Positions 47,049 through 60,044 of a stretch of 64,000 nucleotides of DNA are shown one piece after another. Source of the stretch: Ulva prolifera. Taxonomy: Eukaryota; Chlorophyta; Ulvophyceae; Ulvales; Ulvaceae. Each line of letters starts with the position of its first letter. The stretch's first letter is position 1. The notes under the pieces are model-generated. The model had not been told where the DNA came from. It did no database searches and saw only the letters and a list, made by a program, of their open reading frames with translations. The stretch is from contig CM041199.1 in the NCBI GenBank assembly GCA_023078555.1, forward strand, positions 10,341,943 to 10,405,942, written 5' to 3'. Made by a program: the position numbers and the translations under genes.

Positions 47049-50000
47049 TGCACACTTTCCACCAACCCATGTGAATGGACTTGGTTGTAGCCACGCAACC
47101 CCCCGCGCATCAAAAGGTACGTCCCCATGAACATTCAAAGATGTTGGGGGGTATGGGATGTCCATCATCAATTGCGTATTTTCTGCAGACACCATGGAGT
47201 GGTGTGGTGCAAAAGTGCACACTTTCCACCAACCCATGTGAATGGACTTGGTTGTGGCCACGCAACCCCCGCGCATCAAAAGGTACGTCGCCATGAACAT
47301 TCCAAGATGTTGGGGGGTATGGGATGATTATCGTTCATTGCATATTTGCTGCTGACTCCCAGGAGTGGCGTGGGGCAAAAGTGCACACTTTCACCAACCA
47401 TGTGAATGGACTTGGTTGTAGCCACGCAACCCCCCGCGCATGAAAAGGTACGTCGCCATGAACATTCCAAGATGTTGGGGGGTATGGGATGATTATCGTT
47501 CATTGCATATTTGCTGCTGACTCCCAGGAGTGGCGTGGGGCAAAAGTGCACACTTTTCACCAACCATGTGAATGGACTTGGTTGTAGCCACGCAACCCCC
47601 CGCGCATGAAAAGGTACGTCGCCATGAACATTCCAAGATGTTGGGGGGTATGGGATGATTATCATTCATTGCATATTTGCTGGTGACTCCCAGGAGTGGC
47701 GTGGGGCAAAAGTGCACACTTTTCACCAACCATGTGAATGGACTTGGTTGTAGCCACGCAACCCCCCGCGCAGCAAAAGGTACGTCGCCATCAACATTCC
47801 AAGATGTTGGGGGGTATGGGATGTCCATCATTCATTGCGTATTTTGTGCAGACACCATGGAGTGGTGTAATGCAAAAGTGCACACTTTCCACCAACCCAT
47901 GTGAACGGACTTGGTTGTAGCCACGCAACCCCCCGCGCATCAAAAGGTACGTCCCCATGAACATTCAAAGATGTTGGGGGGTATGGGATGTCCATCATCC
48001 ATTGCGTATTTTCTGCAGACACCATGGAGTGGTGTGGTGCAAAAGTGCACACTTTCCACCAACCCATGTGAATGGACTTGGTTGTAGCCACGCAACCCCC
48101 CGCGCATGAAAAGGTACGTCGCCATGAACATTCCAAGATGTTGGGGGGTATGGGATGATTATCATTCATTGCATATTTGCTGCTGACTCCCAGGAGTGGC
48201 GTGGGGCAAAAGTGCACACTTTTCACCAACCATGTGAATGGACTTGGCTATAGACAAGCATACCCCCGCGCACCATAGGGAAGTTGCCAGAAACATCCTT
48301 TGATTCTGAAAGATCTAGGACGTCAAGTATGCATTTCACAGTTGTTGCTAACTTCCAGGAGTGGCGTGGAACAAAAGTGCACACTTTTCACCAACCATGT
48401 GAATGGACTTGGTTGTAGCCACGCAACCCCCCGCGCAGCAAAAGGTACGTCGCCATCAACATTCCAAGATGTTGGGGGGTATGGGATGTCCATCATTCAT
48501 TGCGTATTTTCTGCAGACACCATGGAGTGGTGTAATGCAAAAGTGCACACTTTCCACCAACCCATGTGAACGGACTTGGTTGCAGCCACGCAACCCCCCG
48601 CACATCAAAGGTACGATGACATGAACATTCCAAGATGTTGGGGGGTATGGGATGTCCATCATTCATTGCGTATTTTCTGCAGACACCATGGCGTGGTGTG
48701 GTGCAAAAGTGCACACTTTCCACCAACCCATGTGAATGGACTTGGTTGTAGCCACGCAACCCCCCGCGCATCAAAAGGTACGTCGCCATGAACATTCCAA
48801 GATGTTGGGGGGTATGGGATGATTATCATTCATTGCATATTTGCTGCTGACTCCCAGGAGTGGCGTGGGGCAAAAGTGCACACTTTTCACCAACCATGTG
48901 AATGGACTTGGCTATAGACAAGCATACCCCCGCGCACCATAGGGAAGTTGCCAGAAACATCCTTTGATTCTGAAAGATCTAGGACGTCAAGTATGCATTG
49001 CACAGTTGTTGCTAACTCCTAGAAGTGGCGTGGAACAAAAGTGCACACTTTTCACCAACCATGTGAATGGACTTGGTTGTAGCCACGCAACCCCCCGCGC
49101 AGCAAAAGGTACGTCGCCATCAATATTCCAAGATTTTGGGGGGTATGGGATGTCCATCATTCATTGCGTATTTTCTGCAGACACCATGGCGTGGTGTGGT
49201 GCAAAAGTGCACATTTTCCACCAACCCATGTGAATGGACTTGGTTGTACCCACGCACCCCCTGCGCATCAAAAAGTACGTCGCCATCAACATTCCAAGAT
49301 GTTGGGGGGTATGGGATGTCCATCATTCATTGCGTATTTTCTGCAGACACCATGGAGTGGTGTGGTGCAAAAGTGCACACTTTCCACCAACCCATGTGAA
49401 TGGACTTGGTTGTAGCCACGCAACCCCCCGCGCATCAAAAGGTACGTCCCCATGAACATTCAAAGATGTTGGGGGGTATGGGATGTCCATCATCCATTGC
49501 GTATTTTCTGCAGACACCATGGAGTGGTGTGGTGCAAAAGTGCACACTTTCCACCAACCCATGTGAATGGACTTGGTTGTAGCCACGCAACCCCCCGCGC
49601 ATGAAAAGGTACGTCGCCATGAACATTCCAAGATGTTGGGGGGTATGGGATGATTATCATTCATTGCATATTTGCTGCTGACTCCCAGGAGTGGCGTGGG
49701 GCAAAAGTGCACACTTTTCACCAACCATGTGAATGGACTTGGCTATAGACAAGCATACCCCCGCGCACCATAGGGAAGTTGCCAGAAACATCCTTTGATT
49801 CTGAAAGATCTAGGACGTCAAGTATGCATTTCACAGTTGTTGCTAACTTCCAGGAGTGGCGTGGAACAAAAGTGCACACTTTTCACCAACCATGTGAATG
49901 GACTTGGTTGTAGCCACGCAACCCCCCGCGCAGCAAAAGGTACGTCGCCATCAACATTCCAAGATTTTGGGGGGTATGGGATGTCCATCATTCATTGCGT

Positions 50001-51059
50001 ATTTTCTGCAGACACCATGGAGTGGTGTAATGCAAAAGTGCACACTTTCCACCAACCCATGTGAACGGACTTGGTTGCAGCCACGCAACCCCCCGCACAT
50101 CAAAGGTACGATGACATGAACATTCCAAGATGTTGGGGGGTATGGGATGTCCATCATTCATTGCGTAATTTCTGCAGACACCATGGAGTGGTGTGGTGCA
50201 AAAGTGCACACTTTCCACCAACCCATATGAATGGACTTGGTTGTAGCCACCCAACCCCCCGCGCATCAAAAGGTACGTCGACATGAACATTCCAAGATGT
50301 TGGGGGGTATGGGATGATTATCATTCATTGCATATTTGCTGCTGACTCCCAGGAGTGGCGTGGGGCAAAAGTGCACACTTTTCACCAACCATGTGAATGG
50401 ACTTGGTTGTAGCCACGCAACCCCCCGCGCATCAAAAGGTACGTCGCCATGAACATTCCAAGATGTTGGAGGGTATGGGATGATTATCATTCATTGCATA
50501 TTTGCTGCTGACTCCCACGAGTGGCGTGGGGCAAAAGTGCACACTTTTCACCAACCATGTGAATGGACTTGGTTGTAGCCACGCAACCCCCCGCGCAGCA
50601 AAAGGTACGTCGCCATCAACATTCCAAGATGTTGGAGGGTATGGGATGTCCATCATTCATTGCGTATTTTCTGCAGACACCATGGAGTGGTGTAATGCAA
50701 AAGTGCACACTTTCCACCAACCCATGTGAATGGACTTGGTTGTAGCCACGCAACCCCCCGCGCATGAAAAGGTACGTCGCCATGAACATTCCAAGATGTT
50801 GGGGGGTATGGGATGATTATCATTCATTGCATATTTGCTGCTGACTCCCAGGAGTGGCGTGGGGCAAAAGTGCACACTTTTCACCAACCATGTGAATGGA
50901 CTTGGCTATAGACAAGCATACCCCCGCGCACCATAGGGAAGTTGCCAGAAACATCCTTTGATTCTGAAAGATCTAGGACGTCAAGTATGCATTGCACAGT
51001 TGTTGCTAACTCCCAGGAGTGGCGTGGAACAAAAGTGCACACTTTTTACCAACCATGTG

Positions 51060-54000
51060 AATGGACTTGGTTGTAGCCACGCAACCCCCCGCGCATCAAA
51101 AGGTACGTCGCCATGAACATTCCAAGATGTTGGAGGGTATGGGATGATTATCATTCATTGCATATTTGCTGCTGACTCCCGGGAGTGGCGTGGGGCAAAA
51201 GTGCACACTTTTCACCAACCTTGTGAATGGACTTGGCTATAGACAAGCATACCCCCGCGCACCATAGGGAAGTTGCCAGAAACATCCTTTGATTCTGAAA
51301 GATCTAGGACGTCAAGTATGCATTGCACAGTTGTTGCTAACTCCTAGGAGTGGCGTGGAACAAAAGTGCACACTTTTCACCAACCATGTGAATGGACTTG
51401 GTTGTAGCCACGCAACCCCCCGCGCAGCAAAAGGTACGTCGCCATCAACATTCCAAGATTTTGGGGGGTATGGGATGTCCATCATTCATTGCGTATTTTC
51501 TGCAGACACCATGGCGTGGTGTGGTGCAAAAGTGCACATTTTCCACCAACCCATGTGAATGGACTTGGTTGTACCCACGCACCCCCTGCGCATCAAAAGG
51601 TACGTCGCCATCAACATTCCAAGATGTTGGGGGGTATGGGATGTCCATCATTCATTGCGTATTTTCTGCAGACACCATGGAGTGGTGTGGTGCAAAAGTG
51701 CACACTTTCCACCAACCCATGTGAATGGACTTGGTTGTAGCCACGCAACCCCCCGCGCATCAAAAGGTACGTCCCCATGAACATTCAAAGATGTTGGGGG
51801 GTATGGGATGTCCATCATCCATTGCGTATTTTCTGCAGACACCATGGAGTGGTGTGGTGCAAAAGTGCACACTTTCCACCAACCCATGTGAATGGACTTG
51901 GTTGTAGCCACGCAACCCCCCGCGCATGAAAAGGTACGTCGCCATGAACATTCCAAGATGTTGGGGGGTATGGGATGATTATCATTCATTGCATATTTGC
52001 TGGTGACTCCCAGGAGTGGCGTGGGGCAAAAGTGCACACTTTTCACCAACCATGTGAATGGACTTGGCTATAGACAAGCATACCCCCGCGCACCATAGGG
52101 AAGTTGCCAGAAACATCCTTTGATTCTGAAAGATCTAGGACGTCAAGTATGCATTTCACAGTTGTTGCTAACTTCCAGGAGTGGCGTGGAACAAAAGTGC
52201 ACACTTTTCACCAACCATGTGAATGGACTTGGTTGTAGCCACGCAACCCCCCGCGCAGCAAAAGGTACGTCGCCATCAACATTCCAAGATGTTGGGGGGT
52301 ATGGGATGTCCATCATTCATTGCGTATTTTCTGCAGACACCATGGAGTGGTGTAATGCAAAAGTGCACACTTTCCACCAACCCATGTGAACGGACTTGGT
52401 TGCAGCCACGCAACCCCCCGCACATCAAAGGTACGATGACATGCACATTCCAAGATGTTGGGGGGTATGGGATGTCCATCATTCATTGCGTATTTTCTGC
52501 AGACACCATGGAGTGGTGTAATGCAAAAGTGCACACTTTCCACCAACCCATGTGAACGGACTTGGTTGCAGCCACGCAACCCCCCGCACATCAAAGGTAC
52601 GACTACATGAACATTCCAAGATGTTGGGGGGTATGGGATGTCCATCATTCATTGCGTATTTTCTGCAGACACCATGGAGTGGTGTAATGCAAAAGTGCAC
52701 ACTTTCCACCAACCCATGTGAATGGACTTGGTTGTAGCCACGCAACCCCCCGCGCATCAAAAGGTACGTCGACATGAACATTCAAAGATGTTGGGGGGTA
52801 TGGGATGTCCATCATTCATTGCGTATTTTCTGCAGACACCATGGCGTGGTGTGGTGCAAAAATGCACACTTTCCACCAACCCATGTGAATGGACTTGGTT
52901 GTAGCCACGCAACCCCCCGCGCATCAAAAGGTACGTCGCCATGAACATTCAAAGATGTTGGGGGGTATGAGATGTCCATCATTCATTGCGTATTTTCTGC
53001 AGACACCATGGAGTGGTGTGGTGCAAAAATGCACACTTTCCACCAACCCATGTGAATGGACTTGGTTGTAGCCACGCAACCACCCGCGCAGCAAAAGGTA
53101 CGTTGCCATCAACATTCCAAGATGTTGGGGGGTATGGGATGTCCATCATTCATTGCGTATTTTCTGCAGACACCATGGCGTGGTGTGGTGCAAAAGTGTA
53201 CACTTTCCACCAACCCATGTGAATGGACTTGGTTGTAGCCACGCAACCCCCCGCGCATCAAAAGGTACATCGCCATCAACATTCCAAGATGTTGGGGGGT
53301 ATGGGATGTCCATCATTCATTGCGTATTTTCTGCAGACACCATGGAGTGGTGTGGTGCAAAAGTGCACACTTTCCACCAACCCATGTGAATGCACTTGGT
53401 TGTAGCCACGCAACCCCCCGCGCATCAAAAGGTACGTCGCCATGAACATTCCAAGATGTTGGGGGGTATGGGATGATTATCATTCATTGCATATTTGCTG
53501 CTGACTCCCAGGAGTGGCGTGGGGCAAAAGTGCACACTTTTCACCAACCATGTGAATGGACTTGGTTGTAGCCACGCAACCCCCCGCGCATCAAAAGGTA
53601 CGTCGCCATGAACATTCCAAGATGTTGGAGGGTATGGGATGATTATCATTCATTGCATATTTGCTGCTGACTCCCACGAGTGGCGTGGGGCAAAAGTGCA
53701 CACTTTTCACCAACCATGTGAATGGACTTGGTTGTAGCCACGCAACCCCCCGCGCAGCAAAAGGTACGTCGCCATCAACATTCCAAGATGTTGGAGGGTA
53801 TGGGATGTCCATCATTCATTGCGTATTTTCTGCAGACACCATGGAGTGGTGTAATGCAAAAGTGCACACTTTCCACCAACCCATGTGAATGGACTTGGTT
53901 GTAGCCACGCAACCCCCCGCGCATGAAAAGGTACGTCGCCATGAACATTCCAAGATGTTGGGGGGTATGGGATGATTATCATTCATTGCATATTTGCTGC

Positions 54001-57000
54001 TGACTCCCAGGAGTGGCGTGGGGCAAAAGTGCACACTTTTCACCAACCATGTGAATGGACTTGGCTATAGACAAGCATACCCCCGCGCACCATAGGGAAG
54101 TTGCCAGAAACATCCTTTGATTCTGAAAGATCTAGGACGTCAAGTATGCATTGCACAGTTGTTGCTAACTCCCAGGAGTGGCGTGGAACAAAAGTGCACA
54201 CTTTTCACCAACCATGTGAATGGACTTGCTTGTAGCTACGCAACCCCCCGCGCAGCAAAAGGTACGTTGCCATCAACATTCCAAGATGTTGGGGGGTATG
54301 GGATGTCCATCATTCATTGCGTATTTTCTGCAGACACCATGGAGTGGTGTGGTGCAAAAGTGTACACTTTCCACCAACCCATGTGAATGGACTTGGTTGT
54401 AGCCACGCAACCCCCCGCGCATCAAAAGGTACATCGCCATCAACATTCCAAGATGTTGGGGGGTATGGGATGTCCATCATTCATTGCGTATTTTCTGCAG
54501 ACACCATGGAGTGGTGTGGTGCAAAAGTGCACACTTTCCACCAACCCATGTGAATGGACTTGGTTGTAGCCACGCAACCCCCCGCGCATCAAAAGGTACG
54601 TCGCCATGAACATTCCAAGATATTGGGGGGTATGGGATGTCCATCATTCATTGCGTATTTTCTGCAGACACCATGGAGTGGTGTGGTGCAAAAATGCACA
54701 CTTTCCACCAACCCATGTGAATGGACTTGGTTGTAGCCACGCAACCACCCGCGCAGCAAAAGGTACGTTGCCATCAACATTCCAAGATGTTGGGGGGTAT
54801 GGGATGTCCATCATTCATTGCGTATTTTCTGCAGACACCATGGCGTGGTGTGGTGCAAAAGTGTACACTTTCCACCAACCCATGTGAATGGACTTGGTTG
54901 TAGCCACGCAACCCCCCGCGCATCAAAAGGTACATCGCCATCAACATCTCAAGATGTTGGGGGGTATGGGATGTCCATCATTCATTGCGTATTTTCTGCA
55001 GACACCATGGAGTGGTGTGGTGCAAAAGTGCACACTTTCCACCAACCCATGTGAATGGACTTGGTTGTAGCCACGCAACCCCCCGCGCATCAAAAGGTAC
55101 GTCGCCATGAACATTCCAAGATGTGGGGGGGTATGGGATGATTATCATTCATTGCATATTTGCTGCTGACTCCCAGGAGTGGCGTGGGGCAAAAGTGCAC
55201 ACTTTTCACCAACCATGTGAATGGACTTGGTTGTAGCCACGCAACCCCCCGCGCATCAAAAGGTACGTCGCCATGAACATTCCAAGATGTTGGAGGGTAT
55301 GGGATGATTATCATTCATTGCATATTTGCTGCTGACTCCCGGGAGTGGCGTGGGGCAAAAGTGCACACTTTTCACCAACCTTGTGAATGGACTTGGCTAT
55401 AGACAAGCATACCCCCGCGCACCATAGGGAAGTTGCCAGAAACATCCTTTGATTCTGAAAGATCTAGGACGTCAAGTATGCATTGCACAGTTGTTGCTAA
55501 CTCCTAGGAGTGGCGTGGAACAAAAGTGCACACTTTTCACCAACCATGTGAATGGACTTGGTTGTAGCCACGCAACCCCCCGCGCAGCAAAAGGTACGTC
55601 GCCATCAACATTCCAAGATTTTGGGGGGTATGGGATGTCCATCATTCATTGCGTATTTTCTGCAGACACCATGGCGTGGTGTGGTGCAAAAGTGCACATT
55701 TTCCACCAACCCATGTGAATGGACTTGGTTGTACCCACGCACCCCCTGCGCATCAAAAGGTACGTCGCCATCAACATTCCAAGATGTTGGGGGGTGTGGG
55801 ATGTCCATCATTCATTGCGTATTTTCTGCAGACACCATGGAGTGGTGTGGTGCAAAAGTGCACACTTTCCACCAACCCATGTGAATGGACTTGGTTGTAG
55901 CCACGCAACCCCCCGCGCATCAAAAGGTACGTCCCCATGAACATTCAAAGATGTTGGGGGGTATGGGATGTCCATCATCCATTGCGTATTTTCTGCAGAC
56001 ACCATGGAGTGGTGTGGTGCAAAAGTGCACACTTTCCACCAACCCATGTGAATGGACTTGGTTGTAGCCACGCAACCCCCCGCGCATGAAAAGGTACGTC
56101 GCCATGAACATTCCAAGATGTTGGGGGGTATGGGATGATTATCATTCATTGCATATTTGCTGGTGACTCCCAGGAGTGGCGTGGGGCAAAAGTGCACACT
56201 TTTCACCAACCATGTGAATGGACTTGGCTATAGACAAGCATACCCCCGCGCACCATAGGGAAGTTGCCAGAAACATCCTTTGATTCTGAAAGATCTAGGA
56301 CGTCAAGTATGCATTTCACAGTTGTTGCTAACTTCCAGGAGTGGCGTGGAACAAAAGTGCACACTTTTCACCAACCATGTGAATGGACTTGGTTGTAGCC
56401 ACGCAACCCCCCGCGCAGCAAAAGGTACGTCGCCATCAACATTCCAAGATGTTGGGGGGTATGGGATGTCCATCATTCATTGCGTATTTTCTGCAGACAC
56501 CATGGAGTGGTGTAATGCAAAAGTGCACACTTTCCACCAACCCATGTGAACGGACTTGGTTGCAGCCACGCAACCCCCCGCACATCAAAGGTACGATGAC
56601 ATGCACATTCCAAGATGTTGGGGGGTATGGGATGTCCATCATTCATTGCGTATTTTCTGCAGACACCATGGAGTGGTGTAATGCAAAAGTGCACACTTTC
56701 CACCAACCCATGTGAACGGACTTGGTTGCAGCCACGCAACCCCCCGCACATCAAAGGTACGACTACATGAACATTCCAAGATGTTGGGGGGTATGGGATG
56801 TCCATCATTCATTGCGTATTTTCTGCAGACACCATGGAGTGGTGTAATGCAAAAGTGCACACTTTCCACCAACCCATGTGAATGGACTTGGTTGTAGCCA
56901 CGCAACCCCCCGCGCATCAAAAGGTACGTCGACATGAACATTCAAAGATGTTGGGGGGTATGGGATGTCCATCATTCATTGCGTATTTTCTGCAGACACC

Positions 57001-57830
57001 ATGGCGTGGTGTGGTGCAAAAATGCAAACTTTCCACCAACCCATGTAAATGGACTTGGTTGTAGCCACGCAACCCCCCGCGCATCAAAAGGTACGTCGCC
57101 ATGAACATTCAAAGATGTTGGGGGGTATGAGATGTCCATCATTCATTGCGTATTTTCTGCAGACACCATGGAGTGGTGTGGTGCAAAAATGCACACTTTC
57201 CACCAACCCATGTGAATGGACTTGGTTGTAGCCACGCAACCACCCGCGCAGCAAAAGGTACGTTGCCATCAACATTCCAAGATGTTGGGGGGTATGGGAT
57301 GTCCATCATTCATTGCGTATTTTCTGCAGACACCATGGCGTGGTGTGGTGCAAAAGTGTACACTTTCCACCAACCCATGTGAATGGACTTGGTTGTAGCC
57401 ACGCAACCCCCCGCGCATCAAAAGGTACATCGCCATCAACATTCCAAGATGTTGGGGGGTGTGGGATGTCCATCATTCATTGCGTATTTTCTGCAGACAC
57501 CATGGAGTGGTGTGGTGCAAAAGTGCACACTTTCCACCAACCCATGTGAATGGACTTGGTTGTAGCCACGCAACCCCCCGCGCATCAAAAGGTACGTCGC
57601 CATGAACATTCCAAGATGTTGGGGGGTATGGGATGATTATCATTCATTGCATATTTGCTGCTGACTCCCAGGAGTGGCGTGGGGCAAAAGTGCACACTTT
57701 TCACCAACCATGTGAATGGACTTGGTTGTAGCCACGCAACCCCCCGCGCATCAAAAGGTACGTCGCCATGAACATTCCAAGATGTTGGAGGGTATGGGAT
57801 GATTATCATTCATTGCATATTTGCTGCTGA
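51060..57830. repeat. Long duplicated block, offset 4,160 bp (51060-53670 and 55220-57830)
   Basis: The two blocks carry the same series of C spacings and A variants, including the private GATGACATGCACATTCC (52437, 56597). They are separated by other array DNA (about 53670-55220), so this is not a simple tandem doubling. The end points are approximate. Confidence 0.7.
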
Positions 57831-59381
57831 CTCCCGGGAGTGGCGTGGGGCAAAAGTGCACACTTTTCACCAACCTTGTGAATGGACTTGGCTATAGACA
57901 AGCATACCCCCGCGCACCATAGGGAAGTTGCCAGAAACATCCTTTGATTCTGAAAGATCTAGGACGTCAAGTATGCATTGCACAGTTGTTGCTAACTCCT
58001 AGGAGTGGCGTGGAACAAAAGTGCACACTTTTCACCAACCATGTGAATGGACTTGGTTGTAGCCACGCAACCCCCCGCACAGCAAAAGGTACGTCGCCAT
58101 CAACATTCCAAGATTTTGGGGGGTATGGGATGTCCATCATTCATTGCGTATTTTCTGCAGACACCATGGCGTGGTGTGGTGCAAAAGTGCACATTTTCCA
58201 CCAACCCATGTGAATGGACTTGGTTGTACCCACGCACCCCCTGCGCATCAAAAGGTACGTCGCCATCAACATTCCAAGATGTTGGGGGGTATGGGATGTC
58301 CATCATTCATTGCGTATTTTCTGCAGACACCATGGAGTGGTGTGGTGCAAAAGTGCACACTTTCCACCAACCCATGTGAATGGACTTGGTTGTAGCCACG
58401 CAACCCCCCGCGCATCAAAAGGTACGTCCCCATGAACATTCCAAGATGTTGGGGGGTATGGGATGTCCATCATCCATTGCGTATTTTCTGCAGACACCAT
58501 GGAGTGGTGTGGTGCAAAAGTGCACACTTTCCACCAACCCATGTGAATGGACTTGGTTGTAGCCACGCAACCCCCCGCGCATCAAAAGGTACGTCGACAT
58601 GAACATTCCAAGATGTTGGGGGGTATGGGATGTCCATCATTCATTGCGTATTTTCTGCAGACACCATGGCGTGGTGTGGTGCAAAAGTGCACACTTTCCA
58701 CCAACCCATGTGAATGCACTTGGTTGTAGCCACGCAACCCCCCGCGCATCAAAAGGTACGTCGCCATGAACATTCAAAGATGTTGGGGGGTATGGGATGT
58801 CCATCATTCATTGCGTATTTTCTGCAGACACCATGGCGTGGTGTGGTGCAAAAATGCACACTTTCCACCAACCCATGTGAATGGACTTGGTTGTAGCCAC
58901 GCAACCCCCCGCGCATCAAAAGGTACGTCGCCATGAACATTCAAAGATGTTGGGGGGTATGAGATGTCCATCATTCATTGCGTATTTTCTGCAGACACCA
59001 TGGAGTGGTGTGGTGCAAAAATGCACACTTTCCACCAACCCATGTGAATGGACTTGGTTGTAGCCACGCAACCACCCGCGCAGCAAAAGGTACGTTGCCA
59101 TCAACATTCCAAGATGTTGGGGGGTATGGGATGTCCATCATTCATTGCGTATTTTCTGCAGACACCATGGCGTGGTGTGGTGCAAAAGTGTACACTTTCC
59201 ACCAACCCATGTGAATGGACTTGGTTGTAGCCACGCAACCCCCCGCGCATCAAAAGGTACATCGCCATCAACATTCCAAGATGTTGGGGGGTATGGGATG
59301 TCCATCATTCATTGCGTATTTTCTGCAGACACCATGGAGTGGTGTGGTGCAAAAGTGCACACTTTCCACCAACCCATGTGA

Positions 59382-59547
59382 ATGGACTTGGTTGTAGCCA
59401 CGCAACCCCCCGCGCATCAAAAGGTACGTCGCCATGAACATTCCAAGATGTTGGGGGGTATGGGATGATTATCATTCATTGCATATTTGCTGCTGACTCC
59501 CAGGAGTGGCGTGGGGCAAAAGTGCACACTTTTCACCAACCATGTGA
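59382..59547 (+). repeat. Representative type B satellite monomer (166 bp)
   Basis: Type B differs from type A mainly in its middle third: GATTATCATTCATTGCATA replaces GTCCATCATTCATTGCGTA, and GCTGACTCCCAGGAGTGGCG replaces the PstI/NcoI stretch. It also has TTTTCACCAACCATG with one C missing, which makes it 166 bp. Two B monomers can be adjacent, as at 59382-59713. A sub-variant with CCCGGGAGTGG and ACCTTGTG often comes directly before a C monomer, as at 59714-59879. Confidence 0.93.
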
Positions 59548-59879
59548 ATGGACTTGGTTGTAGCCACGCAACCCCCCGCGCATCAAAAGGTACGTCGCCA
59601 TGAACATTCCAAGATGTGGGGGGGTATGGGATGATTATCATTCATTGCATATTTGCTGCTGACTCCCAGGAGTGGCGTGGGGCAAAAGTGCACACTTTTC
59701 ACCAACCATGTGAATGGACTTGGTTGTAGCCACGCAACCCCCCGCGCATCAAAAGGTACGTCGCCATGAACATTCCAAGATGTTGGAGGGTATGGGATGA
59801 TTATCATTCATTGCATATTTGCTGCTGACTCCCGGGAGTGGCGTGGGGCAAAAGTGCACACTTTTCACCAACCTTGTGA

Positions 59880-60044
59880 ATGGACTTGGCTATAGACAAG
59901 CATACCCCCGCGCACCATAGGGAAGTTGCCAGAAACATCCTTTGATTCTGAAAGATCTAGGACGTCAAGTATGCATTGCACAGTTGTTGCTAACTCCTAG
60001 GAGTGGCGTGGAACAAAAGTGCACACTTTTCACCAACCATGTGA
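59880..60044 (+). repeat. Representative type C (diverged) satellite monomer, 165 bp
   Basis: Type C shares its ends with B (GGAGTGGCGTGG, AAAAGTGCACACTTTTCACC), but about 110 bp of its middle is only distantly alignable. Diagnostic words are GGCTATAGACAAGC, CACCATAGGGAAGTTGCCAG and GAAAGATCTAGGACGTCAAG. Blocks such as GCCAGAAACATCC line up with GCCATGAACATTCC of type A at the same position, so C is an old paralogue of the same monomer and not foreign DNA. About 52 copies occur in the window, almost always just after a B. Confidence 0.92.
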
